This document shows, in pieces, positions 1-5,713 of a DNA stretch of 5,713 nt (the stretch's first letter is position 1; the number at the start of each line of letters is the position of its first letter). Under the pieces are notes generated by a model, which was not told the DNA's origin, searched no databases, and saw only the letters and a list, made by a program, of their open reading frames with translations. The stretch spans positions 1 to 5,713 of the forward strand of contig CACXGG010000064.1 of NCBI GenBank assembly GCA_902767145.1, read 5' to 3'. The position numbers and the translations under genes were made by a program. This stretch comes from Oscillospiraceae bacterium. GTDB lineage: Bacteria; Bacillota; Clostridia; Saccharofermentanales; Saccharofermentanaceae.

Positions 1-408
1 GAGCTGAGTAAGTTAAAGAGCGAGTACGATTACAACGCCCGCGGATTCTCGGATCTTTGCGAAGAGGTCTGGAATGCGGATGCAAACACGTTCCGCTTCA
101 TCGTCACCTTTACGGTAATAGTTCCCCTGGGGCTTTTGATCTACGCACTCCTGGAAAAGCAATGGTGGTTACTTGTGGTCATGGGGATATTGGCAGTGAC
201 CATCATCGGCGGCTACTACCTGGATAAGTTTTTTACCGCTAAAACCCTTACTTCACGCATGATCCCCTTCGAAAAGGAGATCGCTGAGCTGGCAGAACAA
301 TACAAGGCAAAGGAAGCTGAGGCAGAAGAGTCTATCTCCAGATATAAGGGTCTCGTACAGGAGTTCATGGATATGGATCCCCTGCTTTCGAAAACAACCA
401 CCGATTAA
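1..408 (+). CDS. C-terminal part of an unrecognised two-TM membrane protein (5' end outside window)
   Basis: The frame is open from base 1 to a TAA at 406-408, giving 135 visible residues, so the true start lies upstream. The first ~30 residues are polar. Two hydrophobic segments follow, at about residues 33-51 (FIVTFTVIVPLGLLIYALL) and 55-74 (a WWLLVV... stretch ending GGYYL), separated by a short E-K-Q turn; this predicts a membrane hairpin. After residue 75 comes a charged helical tail rich in Glu, Lys and Ala (about residues 88-120) that looks like a short coiled coil. I recognise no catalytic motif or family. A TTG at 136 could be taken as a start, but it would cut off the first membrane segment and ignore the open frame upstream. 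It is convergent with the nif/met gene train and ends about 50 bp from it, so it is probably functionally unrelated. Confidence 0.7.
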   Translation, partial: ELSKLKSEYDYNARGFSDLCEEVWNADANTFRFIVTFTVIVPLGLLIYALLEKQWWLLVVMGILAVTIIGGYYLDKFFTAKTLTSRMIPFEKEIAELAEQYKAKEAEAEESISRYKGLVQEFMDMDPLLSKTTTD

Positions 409-418
409 CAGTCATTGG

Positions 419-444
419 AAAAAGAAAGCCCCGGTCCCGGGGCT
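419..444 (-). terminator. Rho-independent terminator of the nif-met gene train
   Basis: Bases 427-444 form a perfect GC-rich inverted repeat (AGCCCCGG-TC-CCGGGGCT). On the - strand the stem is followed by TTTCTTTTT (427-419), the classic intrinsic-terminator layout, 14 bp past the acetyltransferase stop. On the + strand the hairpin is followed by ATGGTCGAT with no T-run, so it would end the upstream + strand gene only weakly, if at all. Confidence 0.8.
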
Positions 445-457
445 ATGGTCGATTAGA

Positions 458-982
458 TCACGGAAGGAAACTTCCTATAACCTTCTCCATCCAGATCATG
501 GAATACCAGCGTCCGAACTTCCTGCCGCTGTTCTTAAAGACACCTACCGTCTTATATCCCATATGGCGGTGGAATTCAGCGCTGTTGGATGTCAGGTATT
601 CATCGTCCTTTTCGGGAATGCCGATACATGCATAAAGGCTGATGATACCGGCTTTTTTGAGCTTCTTTTCCAGAGCTTCGTAGAGCGCCCTGCCCAAACC
701 GTGTCTCTGGCTTCCGTGACGCAGGTAGATGGTGGTCTCACAGCAATGGTCGTAAGCCTCCCTGTCGATAAAGGCATGGGCATAAGCATATCCTTCAATA
801 CGGCCGTCCCTTTCGATCACGAGGTAGGGATACTTCAGTGTTATCTTCGCTATCCTGTCCCTGAACTCGTCTTCTGAAGGCGTTGTTATCTCAAATGATA
901 TTGCAGTATTCTCAACATAGTATCTGTACAGAGCCAGAAGCTCCGGGGCATCTTCTATCCTGACATCTCTTATGGCGATCAT
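458..982 (-). CDS. GNAT N-acetyltransferase, phosphinothricin / methionine sulfoximine acetyltransferase type
   Basis: A 174-residue cytosolic acetyl-CoA-dependent N-acetyltransferase of the Pat/bar/MnaT branch of GNATs. Visible marks are the N-terminal IRDVRIEDAPELLALYRYYV, the first strand and helix of the fold with the YxxYVxNTxxSFE pattern of this branch; motif A at residues 82-101 (E-T-x-IYL..., with the pyrophosphate loop Q92-R-H-G-L-G97); and the family-typical C-terminal block N133-S-x-x-F-H-x-x-x-G-Y (133-143) followed by V-G-V-F-K-x-x-G-R-K-F-G-R-W-Y-x-M-I-W-M-E-K (146-167). Length is normal for the family. Known members acetylate glutamate or methionine analogues such as phosphinothricin, methionine sulfoximine and methionine sulfone; the substrate here is not proven. 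The ATG at 982 is 8 nt after the stop of the preceding gene, with AAGGA only 3 nt before it, a short spacing. It is the last gene of the train, and its link to a methionine-type importer fits a methionine-analogue substrate (inference). Confidence 0.9.
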   Translation of the reverse strand: MIAIRDVRIEDAPELLALYRYYVENTAISFEITTPSEDEFRDRIAKITLKYPYLVIERDGRIEGYAYAHAFIDREAYDHCCETTIYLRHGSQRHGLGRALYEALEKKLKKAGIISLYACIGIPEKDDEYLTSNSAEFHRHMGYKTVGVFKNSGRKFGRWYSMIWMEKVIGSFLP

Positions 983-990
983 TGTTCCTT

Positions 991-1587
991 CTACCCGGAA
1001 AGCCCGAGCTTTCCGTCCTCCGTAAATCTCAGTAATGCGTTTTCCGCATGGAACATGCTCATGCGGTATCTGAACGGCCTTATCTCCCCCTCCGGGGTGT
1101 TCAGGACAGTTCCGAATGAAGGCTCAATGCTCCTGAGCCTTCCGCTTTCGTAGAGCTCAACTCCGAGCCCGGTCTTTATCACTCCGTATGGTGTCCTGAC
1201 TTCGATGGTATCTCCCGGCCAGAGGGTAATGCTCCTTATCCTGCCCGAGGGGTAGAAATAGATGCATTGAGGTCTTATGTGAAAAGTCTCCCCCTCTACC
1301 TCAAAGTCGTAATACGGGGCAAGCTCCTTCTCCTCCTCAATGCTCCAGTAAGCACTTATCTGACCATATAGGGGAAAGATCCTTTTGACATTCCCGTCCT
1401 CAAAAAACGTGATAAGCTCCACCTGGAAATCGCCCGAAGGAAGAGTAAGGACGGCCGGTTCCTCGAGGTAGACGCTTCTCACGTTTCCTGACTTAAAACG
1501 GTCAACCGCGCAGCGGTTCTTCTTCCTGTAGTCGGAAGAGCCGCTGCACGGATGGAGATAACCGTAGATTGTCTTGATTGGTTCCAA
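991..1587 (-). CDS. Uncharacterised MORN-like repeat beta protein linked to nif/met genes
   Basis: About 198 residues, no signal peptide and no membrane segment. The sequence is built from recurring units of the form F/Y-x-x-G-x-[VIL]-[RK]-S-I. These are FKSGNVRSV, FFEDGNVKRI, FYPSGRIRSI, LYESGRLRSI and a final FTEDGKL, each preceded by a stretch such as IxTPxG (for example VRTPYGVIKT). This resembles MORN / YwqK-type beta-hairpin repeats and predicts a solenoid-like or beta-sandwich protein; no catalytic residues stand out. From memory, similar hypothetical proteins occur in clostridia, but I know no assigned function. The start is uncertain: no ATG lies in the right place. TTG at 1587 falls 5 nt after the metQ stop and keeps the family-like beginning LEPIKTIYGY. 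CTG at 1596 overlaps the metQ stop. A GTG at 1650 would add 21 Cys/Arg-rich residues that are just metQ read out of frame. No good ribosome site precedes the TTG, so translation is probably coupled to metQ. Confidence 0.75.
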   Translation of the reverse strand: MEPIKTIYGYLHPCSGSSDYRKKNRCAVDRFKSGNVRSVYLEEPAVLTLPSGDFQVELITFFEDGNVKRIFPLYGQISAYWSIEEEKELAPYYDFEVEGETFHIRPQCIYFYPSGRIRSITLWPGDTIEVRTPYGVIKTGLGVELYESGRLRSIEPSFGTVLNTPEGEIRPFRYRMSMFHAENALLRFTEDGKLGLSG

Positions 1588-1592
1588 GTGGA

Positions 1593-2447
1593 TCAGTTTC
1601 CAAGATCGACAACGGGGATAACTGCACCGTCGTAATTGTCGGCGATCCACTGCTGTGTCTCTTCAGAGAGAAGGGCATCAACGAGTGCCTGTACAGCCGG
1701 GTTGTCTGCATCTTCTGCTCTGACGGCGATGATATTTGCATAGGGGCTGTCTTCTCCCTCGCTGAAGAGCTTGTTGGAGTCGATACCTGCCTCAAGTGCC
1801 TTGTTTGTATTTGTGATGAAGAAATCGTAGTCGTCCTTTGTGGGGATTATCTGGGCGGAATCGATCTCAACGATCTCAATGGGCTTAACATACTCGGTGA
1901 TATCCGATACAGAAGCGGAAAGGGAATCCCTTGCAGCGTCATCAAGAACGATGAATCCGTTCTGCTCGAGGATGAGAAGTGCTCTGTATTCGTTTGTTCC
2001 GTCGTTGGGGATAGCAACTACAGCATCATCGGGGACTTCATCAACAGATGCGTAAAGATCGGAATAAGCTGTGATGGGCTCGATGTGGATACCGCCTGCG
2101 CTTACAAGATCATATCCGTTTGCTTCATTCTCGCTCTCGAGATAGGGGAGATGCTGGAAATAGTTGAAATCGATCTCACCTGATGCAAGTCTCTCATTTG
2201 TTGTGGAATCTGCTGCTGTTGCAACGAGCTCGATCTGGATGCCCTGCTCCTCGAGCTGGGGTCTGACATGTTCGATGATCTCAGAGTGAGGTACGAGGTC
2301 TACGATACCCTTTAATACAACTGTATCGCCCTCAGCTGCCTGGGATTCAGGAGATGATTCTCCGTCTGCTGCGCATCCTGCAAGAGAAAATGCAAATGCA
2401 CCTGCTAAGATCGCTGCTGTTACCTTTTTTATAATTGTCTTTTTCAT
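1593..2447 (-). CDS. metQ: MetQ/NlpA-family substrate-binding lipoprotein of a methionine-type ABC importer
   Basis: A 284-residue lipoprotein that would capture ligand outside the membrane and deliver it to MetI. Residues 1-24 are a lysine-rich signal peptide ending in the lipobox L-A-G-C, so Cys25 becomes the lipidated N-terminus. A Ser/Glu-rich linker follows, then the NlpA fold: GIVDLVPHSEII near residue 47, GEIDFNYFQHLPYLE (the family GxxDANxFQHxPYL motif), VVAIPNDGTNEYRALLILEQ (family VAIPNDxTNxxRALLLL, with the Arg that usually binds the ligand carboxylate), and a C-terminal SPYANIIAVR block. Some positions usually conserved in methionine binders differ: the FxDYxxPN segment reads ATAADSTTN, DAN reads DFN, and LPR reads IIP. 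The ligand may therefore not be methionine (inference). ATG at 2447 has AAGGAG 8 nt upstream and lies 18 nt after the metI stop. Confidence 0.93.
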   Translation of the reverse strand: MKKTIIKKVTAAILAGAFAFSLAGCAADGESSPESQAAEGDTVVLKGIVDLVPHSEIIEHVRPQLEEQGIQIELVATAADSTTNERLASGEIDFNYFQHLPYLESENEANGYDLVSAGGIHIEPITAYSDLYASVDEVPDDAVVAIPNDGTNEYRALLILEQNGFIVLDDAARDSLSASVSDITEYVKPIEIVEIDSAQIIPTKDDYDFFITNTNKALEAGIDSNKLFSEGEDSPYANIIAVRAEDADNPAVQALVDALLSEETQQWIADNYDGAVIPVVDLGN

Positions 2448-2465
2448 AATTCTTTCTCCTTCTTT

Positions 2466-3176
2466 TTAGATAAGATTTCTGTTTTTAAGTATTTGTTTTG
2501 ACACCAGATTTCCGATGCCCTGTATAAGCTGGACCATGATTATCAGTATATATACACATGCGAACAGCCTGTCGTGCTGAAACCTCTGATAGCCGTATCT
2601 GACTGCTATATCACCGATACCTCCTGCTCCGAACATTCCTGCAAGTGCTGTCATGGACAGGACCGAAATCACCGATACCGTGAATCCTCTGATCAGCGAG
2701 GGTAATGTCTCAGGAAGAAGTATCCTGACTATTATGCTCAGATTATTGCTTCCAATGGCCTGCGCTGCTTCGATCTTTCCCTTTTCGATCTCCAGCAGAC
2801 TGCTCTCGACTATCCTCGCGTACATCGGAATGCAGCTCGCTGCTATGGCGATGATACATGCGTTTGTTCCATATGCTTTGCCGAAGATAAGTCTTGCCAC
2901 CGGGATCATGAGGATGATCATTATCATCTGCGGCAGGGATCTCAGGCAGTTGATCACCCATCCGGATACCGTATAGGAAGTCTTAAGGGGAATAAGGCCA
3001 TCAGGGTTTGTGATGGTAAGCAGTATTCCGATGATAAGTCCAAATACGAGCATGATCAGTGACGATACCACCGTCATGTATATGGTCTCTCCGATGGGGC
3101 CCCACAGTTCCTTCCAGATAGCGGGGTCGAGGGAAGCTTTGATAACATCCCACAATGATGAATCCAATAAGCTCAT
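2466..3176 (-). CDS. metI: MetI-type ABC importer permease
   Basis: A 236-residue inner-membrane permease, expected to work as a homodimer with two MetN ATPases. About five membrane segments can be seen, near residues 31-54, 69-98, 104-120, 163-182 and 204-226. The cytoplasmic coupling (EAA) loop is at residues 130-160 (IEKGKIEAAQAIGSNNLSII, then LLPETLPSLI), and the MetI-typical block GMFGAGGIGDIAVRYGYQRF is at 180-199. It is about 15-20 residues longer at the N-terminus than the usual ~217-residue MetI, in the amphipathic stretch before the first membrane segment. The ATG at 3176 is fixed by an ideal ribosome site. It sits between metN and metQ with gaps of 11 and 18 nt, giving the order metN-metI-metQ. 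Confidence 0.94.
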   Translation of the reverse strand: MSLLDSSLWDVIKASLDPAIWKELWGPIGETIYMTVVSSLIMLVFGLIIGILLTITNPDGLIPLKTSYTVSGWVINCLRSLPQMIMIILMIPVARLIFGKAYGTNACIIAIAASCIPMYARIVESSLLEIEKGKIEAAQAIGSNNLSIIVRILLPETLPSLIRGFTVSVISVLSMTALAGMFGAGGIGDIAVRYGYQRFQHDRLFACVYILIIMVQLIQGIGNLVSKQILKNRNLI

Positions 3177-3182
3177 AACGTT

Positions 3183-3189
3183 CCTCCTT
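3183..3189 (-). promoter_or_regulatory. Ribosome binding site of metI embedded in the metN stop codon
   Basis: On the - strand the sequence TAAGGAGGAACGTTATG shows AAGGAGG sharing its two A's with the TAA stop of metN, 6 nt before the metI ATG. It is the strongest Shine-Dalgarno site in the window. Ribosomes ending metN would stand on the metI initiation site, which suggests translational coupling and supports the metI start at 3176. Confidence 0.8.
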
Positions 3190-3973
3190 AGATTCCGCCG
3201 CCGTGGGTGAGCTCTGCGCTCTGAAGGAGTTTGAACACCTTTGCGAAAAGCTCTCCCGTCTTGCTGTTGGGATTTTCGAAGATATCGCGTACCTGTCCGC
3301 TCTCTGTGATCCTTCCCTCCTCGAGGACAGCCATCCTGCTGCAGATGTATCTGATGGCATCGAGTTCGTGGGTGATCATAAGGATCGTGATCCCGTACTT
3401 GCGGTTGATCTCCTTGAGAAGGTCCAGGATCTGGATCGTCGTCTGGGGATCAAGGGCAGAAGTCGCCTCGTCCGAGATTATAAAATCAGGTTTTGTTACT
3501 ATCGCCCTGGCAATTCCTACTCGCTGCTTCTGACCTCCGGACAGTGCACCGGGATGAGCCTTGAGCTTTTCGGTAAGACCGACGAGCTCTGCTGTCTCCT
3601 GCACCCTTTCCTTGATCTGCTCTTTCGGAACACCTGCGATCTGCAGCGGATAGGCGATATTCTGGTAAACAGTCATTGAATCAAAGAGATTGAAGTTCTG
3701 GAATATCATTCCTATCTTGTGTCTTTCCTGAAGAAGCTTCTTCTTGGGAAGCTTGAGGATATCAGTACCTCCAAGTTCGATAGAACCGCTGTCAGAGGTC
3801 TCAAGTCTGTTTATACATCTCGCCAGAGTGGACTTGCCGGCTCCGGAAAAACCTATGATCCCGAATATCTCACCTTTGTCGACTTCCAGGTTGATACCGT
3901 CGAGGACCTTAAGGGGCTTGCCGTGGGGGTAGAAAGTCTTGTGCAGATCACTGATCTTCAGATATGTTTCCAT
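3188..3973 (-). CDS. metN: MetN-type ABC importer ATPase, short form without the NIL regulatory domain
   Basis: A 261-residue ATPase that powers the MetI permease. Counting from the ATG at 3973: Walker A G41-FSGAGKS-T49, Q-loop Q92 (MIFQNFNLF), signature LSGGQ 144-148, Walker B FIISDE 164-169, D-loop SALD, and switch histidine H202 (MITHE). The run GIIGFSGAGKSTLARCINRL and the Q-loop FQNFNLFDSMTVYQNIAYPL are typical of MetN. Well-studied MetN proteins are about 340 residues long, with a C-terminal NIL/C2 domain that binds methionine and shuts the transporter down. This one stops about 30 residues after the ATPase core, at AELTHGGGI, so that feedback domain is absent and the frame shows no sign of a frameshift. 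The ATG lies 5 nt after the nifB stop (TGATAAAAATG); a TTG at 3982 that overlaps the stop would add only three residues. No clear ribosome site is seen, so coupling to nifB is likely. Confidence 0.93.
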   Translation of the reverse strand: METYLKISDLHKTFYPHGKPLKVLDGINLEVDKGEIFGIIGFSGAGKSTLARCINRLETSDSGSIELGGTDILKLPKKKLLQERHKIGMIFQNFNLFDSMTVYQNIAYPLQIAGVPKEQIKERVQETAELVGLTEKLKAHPGALSGGQKQRVGIARAIVTKPDFIISDEATSALDPQTTIQILDLLKEINRKYGITILMITHELDAIRYICSRMAVLEEGRITESGQVRDIFENPNSKTGELFAKVFKLLQSAELTHGGGI

Positions 3974-3978
3974 TTTTA

Positions 3979-5253
3979 TCAACCATGGCTGAATGTATCA
4001 GCTGCCCTTTCTTTTCTGTCTTTGTACAATTCGTTGTGCAGATCCTTCCCACGACCCGGTATTCCCAGGCTGTCAGCACGGCAGTGCTGGCAGTGGCGGA
4101 ATACTTCAAGGTACTTTCCGGCCTGCCGGCGGACTTCTTCAAGATCCGCACAGTTGGGAGCGGGAATATCCTTCATCTCATTCTGGGGAATGAGGGGGAT
4201 TATATTGAGGATAGATGCCCCCAGTTCTGAGGTGACCCTTGCAACTTCCGGGATATGCTTATCGTTGATCCCGGGAACGAGGACACTGTTGATCTTAACA
4301 ACGATCCCCTTTTCTGCTGCAAGCCTGATCCCTTCGAGCTGTCTTTCGATCAGCATGGATGCGGCCTCCTGACCCTCGTGCTTAACACCATGCTCATCTA
4401 TGACAAAACTGTTTATCTTCTCTTCGATCTCCGGATCCACCGCATTTACTGTAACCGTCAATGTCTCGATGCCGATATCGGCGATCTCATCGATACGGTC
4501 GGGAAGTCTGAAACCGTTAGTTGAAAGGCAGCAGATCAGTTCCGGGAAATTCTCCTTAACGAGCCTGAATGTCTTAAGTGCAAGATCATTGGCCAGCGTA
4601 TCACCGGGACCTGCGATCCCGACTACTGTCAGTTCAGGACAGATCTCCTTCGCCTTTCTAACTGTTTCCACAGCCTCCTCCGGGGCAAGTACAAGGGAAG
4701 TCACCCCAGGCTTTATCTCCGACTTGTTGTAAGCTCTTGTGCAGAATCTGCATCCGATATTGCACACCGGGCTTACGGGAAGATGAAGTCTTCCTGCCGT
4801 CACATTCGAATGGCCTCCCAGGCATGGATGTCTTTTCTGCAGATTCTCGAAAGAACCTTTTCTCTCCGTACCATCGTATTTTTTCCTTTCTTTTTCGACT
4901 TTATATTCAGGCGCAAGGATGCTTATCCTTGAGTTTGTGATCTTATCGAGGACAAACTCAACCTCGCGCTCTATATCTGTGCTCTGTACCTTTTTCTCAT
5001 AAAGGGCGATCCTTGCATGCTCACCGGACTTGGCGGAGAAGACCACATTACAGTCTTCGACTGCCTCAGCAAGACGTGAGATAAGAGAATCATCGTGCTG
5101 AAGACTGATTCCGAGACTGTCGATGCGTCTTACATCAACGAGCTCATATGTCTTAGCTTCGAGATCTATCTCGTATATATCAAACCTCTCGGCAACGCCG
5201 AAATGCCTGTTGATATTAATACCGTCTCCGGTTGCGAATGCTGCCCTTATCAT
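3979..5253 (-). CDS. nifB: NifX-NifB fusion: radical SAM nitrogenase-cofactor maturase homologue
   Basis: A 424-residue protein with two domains. Residues 1-~108 are a NifX/NafY-type domain (Nitro_FeMo-Co family) with the N-terminal MIRAAFATGDGI, the H17-F-G motif and the distal SGEHARIALYEKKVQ segment; such domains bind Fe-S cofactor precursors. After a charged linker, residues 141-400 are a NifB radical SAM core: HPC with C144, HLPV with H157, the C164-NIG-C168-RF-C171 cluster motif, AGPGD 214-218, CLSTNG with C242, NSVLVPGIND, and the C-terminal HC388-QH-C391-RAD. NifB fuses two [4Fe-4S] clusters and inserts a SAM-derived carbide to make NifB-co, the core of nitrogenase cofactors. Two oddities: NifX is N-terminal, whereas the common fusion is C-terminal, and Ser178 stands where most NifB proteins have a cysteine shortly before R/K-PGV. 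ATG 5253 has AAGGA 7 nt upstream and follows nifH by 13 nt. Confidence 0.93.
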   Translation of the reverse strand: MIRAAFATGDGININRHFGVAERFDIYEIDLEAKTYELVDVRRIDSLGISLQHDDSLISRLAEAVEDCNVVFSAKSGEHARIALYEKKVQSTDIEREVEFVLDKITNSRISILAPEYKVEKERKKYDGTERKGSFENLQKRHPCLGGHSNVTAGRLHLPVSPVCNIGCRFCTRAYNKSEIKPGVTSLVLAPEEAVETVRKAKEICPELTVVGIAGPGDTLANDLALKTFRLVKENFPELICCLSTNGFRLPDRIDEIADIGIETLTVTVNAVDPEIEEKINSFVIDEHGVKHEGQEAASMLIERQLEGIRLAAEKGIVVKINSVLVPGINDKHIPEVARVTSELGASILNIIPLIPQNEMKDIPAPNCADLEEVRRQAGKYLEVFRHCQHCRADSLGIPGRGKDLHNELYKDRKERAADTFSHG

Positions 5254-5266
5254 TTTCTTTTCCTTA

Positions 5267-5713
<447 letters not shown>

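Noticed and set aside
427..444. The GC-rich palindrome as an operator site
   Set aside because: It lies between two convergent stop codons and has a T-tract on the - strand, so a terminator explains it better.
563..877. A 104-codon + strand open frame antisense to the acetyltransferase
   Set aside because: No ribosome site or known domain; it is the mirror of a well-supported GNAT gene.
1588..1650. GTG-started N-terminal extension of the repeat protein (21 extra residues, Cys/Arg-rich)
   Set aside because: These bases encode the conserved end of metQ in another frame; the extension is highly basic and unlike the rest of the protein.
1578..2183. A 201-codon + strand open frame antisense to metQ
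   Set aside because: It mirrors metQ, has a Cys/Val/Ile-rich unnatural composition, no recognisable domain and no ribosome site; metQ on the other strand has full family motifs.
3974..3990. S-box (SAM) or other methionine riboswitch before metN
   Set aside because: There is no leader at all: metN begins 5 nt after the nifB stop. Any such control would have to lie upstream of nifH, outside the window.
3719..4372. A 217-codon + strand open frame across the metN/nifB junction
   Set aside because: It lies antisense to two unmistakable genes, carries no family motif and shows Ser/Arg/Leu-rich shadow composition.

Overview
The window looks like chromosomal DNA of an anaerobic, moderate-GC Gram-positive bacterium, most likely of class Clostridia (Lachnospiraceae-like, moderate confidence). 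The reasons are strong AAGGAGG-type ribosome sites, a lysine-rich lipoprotein signal peptide with a typical lipobox, a clostridial/archaeal-flavoured NifH, and tightly packed genes.

Layout: positions 1-408 (+ strand) are the 3' end of an unrecognised small membrane protein with two transmembrane segments and a coiled-coil tail. It converges on everything else, which lies on the - strand as one compact gene train. Read in its own 5'->3' direction the train is: the C-terminal half of a nitrogenase iron-protein homologue (nifH, 5713-5267, running off the window); a NifX-NifB fusion radical SAM protein (5253-3979); a methionine-type ABC importer with ATPase metN (3973-3188), permease metI (3176-2466) and binding lipoprotein metQ (2447-1593); a MORN-like repeat beta protein of unknown function (1587-991); and a GNAT N-acetyltransferase of the phosphinothricin / methionine sulfoximine type (982-458). 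A GC-rich hairpin with a T-tract (444-419) ends the train. Gaps between genes are 5-18 nt, no internal promoter or riboswitch is visible, and no stretch over 50 bases lacks a gene.

How the genes may work together: NifH and NifB are the electron-donor ATPase and the Fe-S cofactor maturase of nitrogenase-type enzymes. Here they are physically joined to a MetNIQ-type importer and a MnaT/Pat-type acetyltransferase, not to molybdate transport or nifDK inside the window. Several details depart from the textbook versions. The NifX domain is N-terminal to NifB, and a usually conserved NifB cysteine is replaced by serine. MetN lacks the C-terminal methionine-sensing NIL domain, and MetQ has changed residues at positions that usually shape the methionine pocket. 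This suggests, as an inference only, a nitrogenase-like reductase system fed by a dedicated organosulfur or amino-acid importer (compare methylthio-alkane reductase, a nitrogenase-like enzyme that feeds methionine synthesis) instead of, or alongside, classical nitrogen fixation. The genes upstream of nifH, outside this window, would decide it.
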